64,000 nucleotides of DNA from Cryptomeria japonica (Eukaryota > Streptophyta > Pinopsida > Cupressales > Cupressaceae), in the NCBI RefSeq assembly GCF_030272615.1, contig NW_026729296.1, positions 47,036-111,035 on the forward strand, in the 5' to 3' direction. The position numbers and the translations under genes were made by a program. This document shows positions 36,262-48,504 of the stretch, one piece after another. The notes under the pieces were generated by a model, which worked only from the letters and a program-made list of their open reading frames with translations, was not told the DNA's origin and did no database searches. Numbering within the stretch: position 1 is the stretch's first letter; the number at the start of each line of letters is the position of its first letter.

Positions 36262-39200
36262 ATGAGTTTTACAACAATAAGCCCTACTTACACTATTCCC
36301 GTTAGACGAAGCTATAGAATTAAGTCTCTCCGAGGTTTAAATACTGAGGAGATGGAACCTAATTTGAATAGCCTTTTTAACGAGGACATGGGCAATTCCT
36401 CTAATCCTCCTAATGATGAAGAAGCTCTCCATGAGGTTTTTGTAGAACAACTTTCGAAATTGGATAACCAATTTGACGATTTTCACCAATAGATGTCTCA
36501 TGAGTATCCCGATAGTCAAGCTCTTCCTTTAATTGAGGGTCTAAAACATATGCTTGAAAGTGATAAGAATGGAATTGATATTTTGCATGGTATTTCACAC
36601 ATTGTGAATTCGAATGTGATGCCTATGAAGAGTTGCGCCGAAACTTTAGGTTATACACAACCTCCTACACAAGTCAATCATTCTATTCCTTTGACAACTT
36701 CTATTGCTAGCATACCTACCTTTACATCAAACATAATGGCTACTTCTATACAAGACATTCCCCCTATGATCACTAGTCATGGGGGCAATCCCTCTTCTTC
36801 AAGCAACCCTCTTCCTTCATTCAATCCGACTTCTTCATTCATTCCTGCAATGAGTGTTCCTATTACATCTTCACAAATGAACATGACGCAAGGGGGCAAT
36901 TCATTTAACCATTCCATTCCTCCTTGTAGTGTTCCTCTTGTCCAATCATCCCCTATGATTGACTATCATAGAGTCCCACCACCTTACTCTTTACCTTCTT
37001 TCAATAACATAACACCTCCATCTCAATCTAACACATCTAATATGAACTCTTCGACTGAAGCGACCATTAACAATCTTGCACAAACTGTCTCTTCTTTATA
37101 GCAACAAATTGCCTCTATGAATCAATCTAAGTTTAGTGTGCCCACATTTGATGTTGCGAGCCCACTTTCTCTTGACATTGTTCGAACTATCCCTCCTAAA
37201 CATGTTGAAATCCTACATTTGGAGCTTTATAATGGTAAAGGTGATCCTCTAACACATGTTAAGACTTTTCAAACAATTTGTACCGATTTTGCTTATGACC
37301 AAAGATTGCTTGCAAAATTGTTTACTTGAACATTAAGAGACAAAGCCCTACAATGGTATTGCTCGTTGCCTTCTTATTCTATTACTTCTTTCGAACAACT
37401 TGCAAATGCTTTTATTCAACAATTTCAAAACAATATAAGTCCTAAAGTTACTTTGATTGATTTAATGCATTGTAAACAAGGTGTTAAAGAAAAAGTGACT
37501 GATTTCATTGGTAGATATAAGCATTTGTATGCTCAAATTTCTTTTCCAGTGCCTGACAATGATATTCAAAGAATCTTTATTTCTAATTTACAAAAAGATA
37601 TTCGAGACAAACTTCTGTTTTCTGAGTTTACTTCTTTCCAACAGTTGTGTGCAACTCTTCACAATTATCAACTGACTGTGAGTCAAATGGAACAATCACA
37701 TCCTATGGCTCCGAGTGATAAGGGTGATAGCAGTCAACAACCATTTGGGAAGTTTAAACCGAACAGAGATTCCATCAAATTCAATGAAAACATCATCAAC
37801 AACAATGTGAATGCAGCATCAGGTGTGCCTCCTATTTCTAAATTTTTCAAGAAAGAAAGAAAGTATACTCCTTTGAATTAATCATTGCATAGTATTATGA
37901 ATAAGTTATTGGAACAAAATGTGCTTACTCTTCCTCCTATAAGGCAAATTGATCCTGCAAAGATTACTTCACCTTATTTTGATAACAAATCTTTTTGTCA
38001 ATTTCATCGTCAACCTGCGCATGATACTGAAAAATGTTTTTCTTTAAAGGGTAAAATTCAAGATTTGATTGATAACAATACTATTTCTGTTTCTGGAGTG
38101 AATGATAAAGGCAATACATCTGTAGCTCCTCCTAACCAAAATCTTCAGATTTTTACTGATCCATTACCTTCCCATACCTCTAATGCGATTGAGACTAATG
38201 ATTCCTCTTTCTCATCTAATGGTCTTGTGTCTATGACTCCGAATGTGATTAACTTTGTAGAGCAGCAAGAAAACCCTATAGAACCTTCCATCACATTTGA
38301 TTCTAGTGAAACCATTAGAGCACCTGATGGTCCTTTATACATAGTTGCAAAAGTCAAGAATACGCCTTGCCGTGGAGTGCTTATTGATCCTTCGTGCATG
38401 GTTAATGTTATTACTGAAGAATTTCTTTTTACTTTACAATTGAATCAAGTGATCTATTACAAAACAGATGTGGTTGTGAAATTATTTGATGCATTTTCTT
38501 CTCCTGCAATTGGTTCTATTACATTACCTATTGAGGTCCATAACAAATCCCTTGATGTGAACTTTGCTATTATTCCTTCATCCGAACAATTTCGTGTGAA
38601 GCTTGGCTATCCTTGGCTATCTTCCATGAAAGCTATTGCTTCTCCTATTCATAAATGCTTGAAATTTCCCCATAATGGTGAAGTTGTTACTGTCAATCAT
38701 AGTCTCTTTAAACTAGCTGAAAGAACCTCTAGTGTTCCTATTGATTACTTTTGGCCTAAACAATTCCAATCCCTTCCTCCGCGAAGTGATCATCTTTTCA
38801 AATCTTATCAAAAATGGAAAACAGATATGATCCTATCTTTAAGTGAACCTAGAACACCTAAACTTGACATTCCTATCGTTCTTGAGAAGGAAGTTCTTCC
38901 TTTGAAAGATAAAACTAATGTCTTTCCTCAAGAAGATTCCCAACCCGTCCCTATGGATGTGACTATGTCTATGCCTAATAAACCTTCTAAAAGTAGACCT
39001 ATACCTCCTCGTCATGAGGGACTTGGTCTTCTTCCTAAACCAAAAATTCCTCCTTTATATGGAGCAGTTCCTCCTCCTTCTTTTTATAGAGAGAAGAGAC
39101 CTTCTTCTCCTATTATCCAGCCTAAAAGACCACAACCTAAACACCCAAGTGATAAGGATGAGAACATTCCTCCTCCCCAATCTTCTCCACTTCCTACTAA

Positions 39201-39684
39201 GACTAGACGAAATCATTCTGCAGGCGAACGCCGATGAAAGCGTCGTCTTAGGGCTCAAGCAACTGCTTCTCAAACTTTACAATCTCCAAAAACACCTTCA
39301 ACAAGCATTATTCCATTTTCTCCTCAGCCGGAAATTGAGCCTAAATCTCCTAAACATAAGATGCATGATGGTCTTGATCCTGTGCGAGTTAAAGATCCTA
39401 TTTTTATAAACCTTGATGATGATATAGATGAAAATGTTACTCCTCTTGCTTCTGATAGTGAATATGAACTTGTTGATGTTGATAACCATTTATCTAATGA
39501 ATTTTCTAAAGCACTTATCCTAGCTCCTAGACAAGAACAATGTGGCTTGGAACATGAACATAGCCCTTGTTTGGATCTTGTGATAGCTCCATCTGCTGTG
39601 TTGGATGTTCCTCCTCTAGCGTGTTCCCTGCCTTCCCGAAACATTGATCAGCAAGATCGGGGGGTAGATGACGTGCTAGACTAG
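36262..39684 (+). pseudogene. gag-protease ORF, six in-frame stops
   Basis: One frame, about 1140 codons. After a Ser/Pro-rich N-terminus, a retrotransposon gag domain occupies about 37200-37680 (DPLTHVKTFQ, DKALQWYCSLP, FIQQFQNN). A CHC-type FCQFHRQPAHDTEKCF patch is near 38000. A retropepsin-like domain follows at about 38340-38700, with LIDPSCMVNVI where active proteases have D-T/S-G, then GYPWLSSMKAIAS. A Pro-rich tail ends at 39684. Stops near 36490, 37099, 37327, 37879, 39235 and at the natural end are all TAG, TGA or TAA. In several, a CAG, CGA or CAA ancestor is plausible. The altered D-x-G and the stops argue that it is dead now. Confidence 0.85.
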
Positions 39685-39857
39685 TTACATTAGCATAGCA
39701 GATTCTCTCCCCCTCTCTTTTGTTACTTCTTCTATATGTTATTCTCATTCTTCTATTCATTGTCCTTAGTGTTGTCTACTTGAGGACGATGCAAAGCATT
39801 GAGATCTCTTTTGGCCTCTCTCATGTTGACTCAAAAGACACATGTGTTCCCTTCTTC

Positions 39858-42800
39858 TGTAGTACCCCGTTTTGATCGGACTTATTAGACTGATTGTGTG
39901 TTTCAGTTTACTATTCAGTTGGCACTTTATTGCTCGTCATTTTGCAGACGTAATTGATATTATTTCATGTTTATCTGGATATTGGATGCATGAGTTACTT
40001 TCAGTATTTCAGTATTGGTGATTTCTAGTGTTTCATGGATTATTGCTCGTACTGACATTTTACTTTATCTAGGTGATGTGTCATATATATGTTGCGTGTT
40101 TGCTATTGTATTGGATGCAAGGGGATGATTTTCGTTCACTCGTTTCGATGAGATAGGGAACGTCGTGATTCTCCTTCATCGGTGTGCGTGCCGTGTATTC
40201 TATATCTATATGCATGTATGTGTGCTTCGGTGATGCAGGATATTGCAGGTACAAGTACCGGGTAGGTACGGGGTATCGTCTCCACCTGGCTTCACAGGTC
40301 TGAGTGTGCCTTATATGTCCGATGGGAGTGGAGGAGATAGCTTTTGACCCTAGTCCTTACCTCAGTCTGTTATTGTGAGTGCCGTCAGTCGGTCGTTCAT
40401 CCCTTTTGTCTGAATTTCGAGTCTTGTTACTTTTCCTCGATTTGCGTGCCTTGGTGGTTCGGTTAATTATTTAAAGTTTAAGTTGTCATTATTGTTGACT
40501 TGAGCGATTCATTCCTTATTATGCCTTATGTCTTGAATCAAGCGTAATTGATTAGTTATTAGATTTTAACTATTAGTTGCTTATTTGGAAAAGAAATCGT
40601 GTTTAGATCCAACGGAGGAAGTAGAATAGATTAGTTAATTGCTTTTAAATATATGCAAATAAAGTTAACTCATTGTTTTCCTATTTAGTAGAAAACTTGA
40701 TTTAATTGCTATTTATGAAAATGTAATTTTCAAAAAGAGGAAATTTTCATTTATTTGTTTTGAGAAATATGAAAAAGAAAAATAGAAAAAGAAAAGAAAG
40801 TCAAATGGGGGATTTTAATGTTTTTTTTTTAAATAGAAATTTTGGCAACCTAGAAAATTAGGTTAAGGAGATTTTTCTTCTACATCATTTTGGAGGAGAT
40901 TTTGGGGGTTATGCTTATTTTGGAGGAGGAGAAAGAAATTTTGGAAAAAAATTTGCTTGAAGGGTGGATTTGGGTGTGAACTAGCTGGGATTCTTGCTGA
41001 AGCATACCATTCTTGCTTGGAAATCAAAAAGGTTGGTTGAATCCTTGCTTATTGCAACAAAAAAAAAAAATCATTGCTTTCTTCCCATTTGCTGTTAATT
41101 GTTTAAAATCTTGAATTGTGAATTGTGGGTGTTGGGTGTTTGTTTGTCATGGGTTGTGGAAGAAGAATTCTACCATTTTGTTATCAAATTCAAACTTAAT
41201 TTCTCTCCATGTAGTTTCCTTAACTGAATTTATATTGTTTCATCTTTGCTATGCAAGAAATTTCTTGGTTTATCATGCTGTTTGTAATTAGGAATTTTGA
41301 TGGGTTTTGGTAGTGTTATGCTAGCAAAATTTTTTGCCAAGCATTCATAAAATACTTCTCCCTAGAAATTTCCAGTTTTAAAAATGATGCTTATGAGTTA
41401 AATTTCCTTGTTCATGCTTGATTGGGAGCAAATAAATTCAATTGGGGTTTGGGGATTAAGATTATTCTCATTTAATTAAATTTTTAGAGCAAACTGGGTT
41501 GATTTGGATGGAAGTTTATTCCCCCTGTTTTGTCTCAGAAGATTGGTTATTGCTGGTAAAATTGGCATTACCAGTGACTCCTTTTAATTTGTTTTTTGGT
41601 TTGTATGTTTGATAAAATACGATGGCTGGGAGATTAATTTTTAATTTTGTACAGCAGCAGCAGTGACTCCCTTCCCTCCCTGCTCGCTGCAACACCCAGC
41701 GTGGGTACAGCAGCAGCGCTGCTTTCCCCAAGTTGGGGATGCAGCTCGCTGCATTTCCCAGTTTGGGAAAGGCAGCGCTTGCTGCAGTGGGTGCGTGGGG
41801 GCCCCACATGGTGGTTTAAATATTGTTTTGTTTTAATATTTTTTTTTAGTTTTAAAAAAAATGAAAATAATGTTAATTATATATCGTGGTTTGAATTAAA
41901 TCAATAAGTGTTTTGGTGTTTAATATTAAGTAAGAATATATTGTTATTTAAACAATAATAACAATATGTTGTTATTTAATATTAAATAATAATAATAATA
42001 TGTTAATTGTAGTATGTAACGATGTTGAGCTTATTTAATAATTTTTCGATTTTAGTAATGAGGATATTTGCCTGGTATTGTGTAAATAAATTAAACGATT
42101 TAGAGGTTAATATTAATGTTGGAATTAAGGAAAGTTTAGGTTAAATTTGATATTAGTGTTGTTATCCAGTATTGAAAAATAATCGTATGATGTTGTATTC
42201 GACAAATAGTCGTTATTTGGAATTATTTCATATTAGCCAATATTTACATTTGTTTAATTGGATTTAAATGTTGACTGCTCAAAGAAAGATTGCTTGTGGT
42301 GTTTTTATAATTGCAGTCTAGTTGTTTTAATGTCGTCGCATTATGTTTAAAACTGTCATTATGTTGTCGATGTTTACCCTTGGTCAGGTGTCGATGTTCA
42401 AACCTTGAGGAAGTGGGCTTTTATGTGTTATGTCCCTTATGGTTAACTCTGGGTTTGTGACTGTAAGTCCTCCACCTGTGTTATGTCTGGATAATTTATG
42501 GTTGTTAGTCCACCATAGAATTCTCATAGATAGTCTTATCCAGTTAGTGACCTAGTAGAGAGAGTGGCTTTCGGGCGGGGGCCGCACCCAAAGTGGATGG
42601 CAGGATAACCCCTCGAAAGTCAGCTATTAAGTGATAACCTAATAATTTGTTTAGGGGGTGGGTAGTTATTAATTTAATTAAGATAATACACCCTGTACAC
42701 GGTTGAGTGCTTGTATAGGCTCAAGGTGTTTGGGAAGGCCTGGAATGGCAAACCTACCACCTTTTCCTCACGAAAGGATGGTAGGGTCCGCATGATGCTT

Positions 42801-43614
42801 AGATGGAGCTGGGGGTTCGGGAGAGGTTACCAGGATAACCCATGATGGGGGCCGGGACCTATGGAGACCTTCCTAGGGTAACCATGTTAAGCCATGTGAT
42901 GACACTCTCTCTCTAGGGTCGCTAGTGTTTTGTGAGTCGAGTCACTTGTGTACTGCGGAGTCATGTGTACTGTTGTACTTCTCTTGCTTGCTTGAGGGTC
43001 GTCTGCTATCTCCTAGCATGGTGGGGTGGTTCCATTTTGGGGATCACATGGTCGGGTGGTAGTGCCACTTCCCATCGGATACCTTGTTCCTACCTTCACG
43101 CGAGGATTGGCTTCGTCGGTGCATCTTGGTTCTTGCTTCTTGTAGCACTTATATTCTTGATTTTGTACCTTGAGGCCCGTGTGGTCATTGTATCAGCAAC
43201 TTGTAACCTTTGTAATTTATTGTTCTATGGAAGCCATGTAATTTATGGAATATTGTAATTTAAGTCATGGGATGTATATTGTTTCAATTATCTTCCTATT
43301 TTGTATAAATGAATCTTTGGAAGTATGTATGTTGTAATTCTTTCAGCCTATCCTTTGGAGATCAATTTATGAATATGAATTATTTAATCGTTATTGGCTT
43401 TCCTTAATTTAAATGGATGATTGGATTAATATTGTGATGTGGTTTTATTTAGAAGTAATCTTCGTTGGTAACCCTTTAGGATGTTAGTCTTCCGCTTATG
43501 TTAATTATTGAGCAAAGTTATGATTATTTCCTTTAATCTTAAAAAAAAAATTATTGCGCCTTTTTGTTGCCTTGTTGTGTTGCTATCCTTTAGGGTTCCT
43601 GGTGGGGCATTACA
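39858..43614 (+). repeat. 5' LTR of the Tekay-like element
   Basis: 3757 bp, lacking a block present at about 50298-50470 of the 3' LTR. It contains a GC-rich CAGCAGCGCTGC / GGCAGCGCTTGCTGC stem-loop region (about 41650-41800) and a poly(A) stretch near 41060. Confidence 0.95.
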
Positions 43615-43616
43615 TT

Positions 43617-43628
43617 TGGTATCAGAGC
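43617..43628 (+). promoter_or_regulatory. Primer-binding site (initiator Met tRNA)
   Basis: TGGTATCAGAGC two bases after the 5' LTR. Confidence 0.92.
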
Positions 43629-43766
43629 CCATGTTTCAACATTGGGTACTCTGGGATTGTAGTGAGCCCATTCAGTTTGACCTTGTGTGTAGATCTTAGT
43701 GTTTGGATTTCCCTTGCTATATCCTTGTCATTGATCTGAACCGTTTTCTCTTTTGTAGTTTTGGTC

Positions 43767-46700
43767 ATGGTTAGGAAAGCTAGGGGAGTTGGCCGTGTTG
43801 GTGGCCGCAATAGAGGTAGAGGTGGGAGACGGGGCTGAGGATTAGACCGCCATAGTCCTTCACCACCTCCCGCTCATGTGAGTGTGGATCAGGAACAGTC
43901 AGTACATCAGGAATTACCGCATGTAGAAGAGCCGGTTCCCGAAAGGGAAGAGCTGAGGCAGATGTTTCAGGAAGTTCTAGCTAGGCTAGGCCCAAGGCCT
44001 GAAGGTGAGCAGCCCATCCATGCTTAGGTTGGGGAGTCGTATCAGCATGTTTCAGAGGAGAGAGAGAGAGAGAGAGGTCTCCTAGGAGGAGAGAGGTTCC
44101 AGTTGGTCATGATTCAGCTCCCTCGAGTCACATCAAGGATCTTTTGAGGACCAACCCTCCTTTCTTCGACGGTCGAGGCATAGGTCTCGAGGCAGAGACT
44201 TGGTTGATTAGTTTGGATAGGTGTTTCGCTATGTTCCCATACAGTAGCAACACCCGAGCGAGATGTGCGATCATGCGTCTCGATGATTTTGCTTCCATAT
44301 GGTGGAAGTTAGAGGAGGAGAAGATTGGTCTGAATATCAATACTGTTTCTTGGGAGATCTTCTTAGAGAGGTTCAGAGCACGGTTTCTCTCACCGTAGTG
44401 GAGACAGACCCGGGCAGATGAGTTCTATTCATTGCGGCAGTTTGGTATGTCAGTTGACCAGTTCGAGCATAGATTCTATGAGCTGAAGCAGTATGCCGGG
44501 ATTGGCAACGATGAGGCTATGCTCGTACAGCATTTCTTGAGGGGTCTCAACAACCGCATTAGTGGAGGGGTTAGAGTTTTTGAGCCAGTTTCAGTGGAGG
44601 CAGCGGTGGTGAAAGCCAAATTGGTTGAGCAAAACCTCATCCGTGCGCATGGTGGACAGGCAGGAGTTTAGATAGGGAGTGTTCCTTCCAGTGGGAACAG
44701 AGCTCGTGGGAATCAGTCCCAGTCAGCGGCACCATTCAGGACTCCTCAGGCACCCGCTAAGGGTGGACAGCAGCAGCAGCTGCAACAGCAACCACAGCAG
44801 CAGAAACCGAAATAGTCTCAGGGCCAGCAGGGTGGCAACCCTCCTCATAGAAGAAACAGGAACTGGCGGAGGAGCAAACAGGGTTTTCCAGGACAGTCTT
44901 CTCAAAGTGCATCACAGGCCCCTAGTAGGGGAAGCTTTCAGCAGTCCAGTGGGCCGACTGGAGGTAGAGGACCAGGTAGAGGAGCTTGCTACTCTTGTGG
45001 GCAGTATGGTCATATAGCCGTGCAGTGTCCTCAGCGTATCCACCAGACAGGGAATCAGGGGCCAGCTGCATCAGAGCCTACAGTAGGGGATGCTGGTAGG
45101 TCCCACAAAGTGTTTGCAGCGGTTGATAACCGCCAGGCTGAGCATCAGGGGACAGTTATTGAGGCCGCAGGTGTGTTGTGTGGTATCCCTATCTCAGTGC
45201 TTTTTGACTCCGGTGCATCGGATTCTTTTATTTCTTCGTCCATTGTGGAGCGGTGTGGACTCACGTCTGCTAAGCAGGCGGATAGGTGGCAGGTAGAGTT
45301 GGCTACCGGGGTGCGCGTGTTCGTAGATGCCTTTGTTCCTAGTTGTGAGTTGGATCTAGGTCCCTTTGTGACTTCTGTTGACCTTCGTGTCATTCCTTTG
45401 GGATCCTATGGAGTAGTGTTGGGGATGGATTGGTTATCATCTCACAGTGCTCATGTGGACTATCGTCAGAAGACAGTAGAGTGTTTAGATGACCATGGCA
45501 GGAAAGTGGGGATCGTTGGAGTTCAGAGATCGATATCCTTACGTATGATTTCCGCTATGCAACTTAAGCGGTGTATGCGTAGAGGATGTCAGCTTTTTGC
45601 AGTAACTCTTGAGGATATGGATGAGGGAGAGAGTCGAGAAATCTCTCTTGATGGTCACCCTATTCTTCGAGAGTTTGCTGATGTGTTTCCTTTGGAGATT
45701 CCTGGTATGCCTCCGAAGCGAGACATAGATTTCCGCATTGATTTGGTTCCTGGTGCAGAACCTATTTCGAGAGCTCCATATCGAATGACTACTCAGGAGT
45801 TGAGTGAGTTGAAGTTGCAGGTGGAGGAATTGTTGACCAAGGGATTCATTCGTCCTAGTGTCTCTCCTTGGGGTGCGCCTGTTATACTCGTAAAGAAGAA
45901 AGATGGTTCTCTTCGGTTATGCATTGATTACCGACAGCTGAATAAGGTAACCATCCGGAATCGATATCCATTGCCTCGTATTGACGATCTTTTCGATCAA
46001 GTGAAGGGAGCCATGGTGTTCTCTAAGATTGATCTGAAATCTGGGTACCATCAGTTGCGCATTCATGATGCAGACATTCATAAGACAGCGTTTCGCACTC
46101 GTTATGGTCACTATGAGTTCACAGTAGTACCATTTGGGTTGACAAACGCGCCCTCAGTTTTCATGTGCCTCATGAATGGGGTTTTCCGTGCATACCTGGA
46201 TCATTTTGTCCTTGTGTTCTTGGATGATATATTGATTTATTCCAGATCTATGGAAGAGCATGAGGGTCACCTGCGTCTAGTTTTGCAGTGTTTGAGGGAG
46301 AATTAGCTTTATGCCAATTTGGCGAAGTGTGATTTCTTCCAGACTGAGGTGAAATATCTTGGTCATGTGGTTTCAGGAGAGGGTGTATCTATGGATCCTT
46401 CGAAGATCCAAGCCATAGTGGATTGGCCAGCGCCGACCAATGTTTCAGAGGTTCGGAGCTTTATGGGATTGGCCGGATATTACCGTCGCTTTGTTAAGGA
46501 TTTTTCCCGTATAGGTCACCCGATTACTTCTCTTCAGAGGAAAGGGAAGAAGTTTGTTTGGTCAGAGCAGTGTGAGTCAGCGTTTCGTGCCTTGAAGGAA
46601 CTCCTTGTCAGTGCTCCGATTTTGGCAGTCCCTGATCCATCCAGAGAGTTTATGGTATGCACAGATGCCTCTTTAGAAGGTATAGGTGCGGTGCTTATGC

Positions 46701-48469
46701 AGGATGGACGTGTGGTTGCCTATGAGTCTCGCAAACTCAAGGACCACGAGTTGAACTATCCAGTTCATGATTTGGAGTTGGTAGCTGTAGTGCATGCGTT
46801 GGTTAGGTGGCGTCACTTTCTGTTAGGGCGTCGGTTTGAGCTGCATAGTGATCACCGCAGTTTGCAATATATCTTCACGCAGCCAAACTTGAATGCTCGA
46901 CAGTGAAGGTGGATGGAATTCCTCTGCGAGTATGATTTTGAGGTTCGATATATTCAGGGGAAGGAGAATGTAGTGGCTGATGCCTTGAGTCATAGGCGGC
47001 ATGAAGTTTCAGCTTTGTCCCTTGGAGTGGACTTGAGACAGAGAATTCTTGGAGTTCTTCCTCAAGACTCTTGGTATCAGGATGTTAGAGCCGTGTTGGA
47101 GTCCGGAAGGCCCTTAGAGGGTAGATTCGCTGGGTATAGTCTTGAGGCGGATGGCATTCTACGTCATCTTGGTCGGATCTATGTACCTCCTTTGGAGGGT
47201 CTTCGCACTTTGATCATGACTGAGGCCCATCGTGCACCTTATTCGGCACATCCAGGTGTCAAGAAGATGCATGCAGATCTTAGACAGATTTATCATTGGG
47301 CTGGTATGAAGCGTGACATTGCCAATTTTGTGTCGAAGTGTTTGGAATGTCAGCGAGTGAAGGCGGAGCATCAGCACCCAGCAGGGCTTTTACAGCCTAA
47401 TTTAGTATCGGATTGGAAATGGGACATCATTTCCATGGATTTCATTGTTGGGTTGCCTGTTTCTTCACATCATCATGATGCCATCATGGTCATTGTTGAC
47501 AGGTTGACGAAGGTTGCTCATTTTGTTCCTATCCGAGCTTCCTATACAGCAGCAGTGGTGGCTCGTATCTTCTTGGAAGATGTGGTGAGATTGCATGGGA
47601 TTCCGAGGCGGATAATCTATGATAGAGATCCAGTCTTTACCTCAGCATTGTGGACCTCACTTTAGCATGCTTTGGGAACTCAGTTGAACTTTAGTTCAGC
47701 TTATCACCCAGAGACGGATGGTCAGACTGAGTGCGTGAATCAGGTTTTAGAGGACATGCTTCGCATGTATGTGATGGACCAGCAGTCGCGTTGGGAGGAT
47801 TATATTTATCTGGTGGAGTTTGCTTATAACAACGGATATCATAGCTCCATAGGTATGTCTCCCTTTCAGGCTTTGTATGGTCGTCCTTGCCGTACTCCGT
47901 TGAGTTGGGATCGGTTAGAGGACAGGGTGCTCATAGGCCCAGATATCCTTCGAGAGATGGAGCAGCAGGTAGAGCGGATTCGTGAGCATTTGGTAGCTGC
48001 ACAGGATAGGCAGAAGAAGTATGCAGATGCTCACAGGGTAGATCGTCAGTTTTCGGTTGGTGACCGTGTATTCTTGAGAGTGCATCCGCGTAAGAGTCTG
48101 ATCCATTATGGAAAGGGTTCTAAGTTGGCGCCTCATTTTGTTGGCCCGTTTGAGATCCTTGAGAAGATAGGACCTGTTGCCTACCATCTTGCTTTGCCAC
48201 CGAGTCTATCCTGCATCCACGATGTCTTTCATGTTTCAGTTCTTCGACCTTATCACCCAGATGTGACTCATGTTCTTGATTGGAACGCTTTGCAGGTCGA
48301 GGACGGGCAGCTTTCTATGGAGCCCGTGCGCATTCTTCAGCGTCGGGATTTGACCCTCAGGGGATGCACCATCGACCAAGTAAGGGTCCTATGGGACCCA
48401 AATGATGAGACCTCAGCGACATGGGAGGATGCAGCGAAGATGAGAGAGCTCTATCCTTATCTGTTTTAG
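43767..48469 (+). pseudogene. Gag-pol polyprotein of the Tekay-like element, with stops
   Basis: The start codon at 43767 lies in another frame, which shifts at an AG dinucleotide repeat (about 44059-44075). From there one frame runs to 48469. Gag capsid-like 44138-44668. CCHC knuckle [14 protein letters not shown] at 44987. Protease [11 protein letters not shown] near 45206. Reverse transcriptase about 45750-46290 with FLDD near 46218. RNase [14 protein letters not shown] near 46650. Integrase HHCC at 47230-47360, D at about 47434 and 47625, and E at about 47713. A chromodomain-like tail lies at about 48340-48466. Six in-frame stops interrupt the long frame (44396, 44669, 44813, 46304, 46904, 47663). 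Five are TAG, one is TGA. Confidence 0.93.
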
Positions 48470-48493
48470 GCTTCCAGGAGTAAGCCTAGTTTT

Positions 48494-48504
48494 GTGGGGG
48501 AGAA
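48494..48504 (+). promoter_or_regulatory. Polypurine tract
   Basis: GTGGGGGAGAA directly before the 3' LTR. Confidence 0.85.

Noticed and set aside
42932-43258. 108-residue ORF with Cys-rich start, also at 51748-52074
   Set aside because: Both copies lie inside the two LTRs of the Tekay-like element; no domain and no reason to expect coding.
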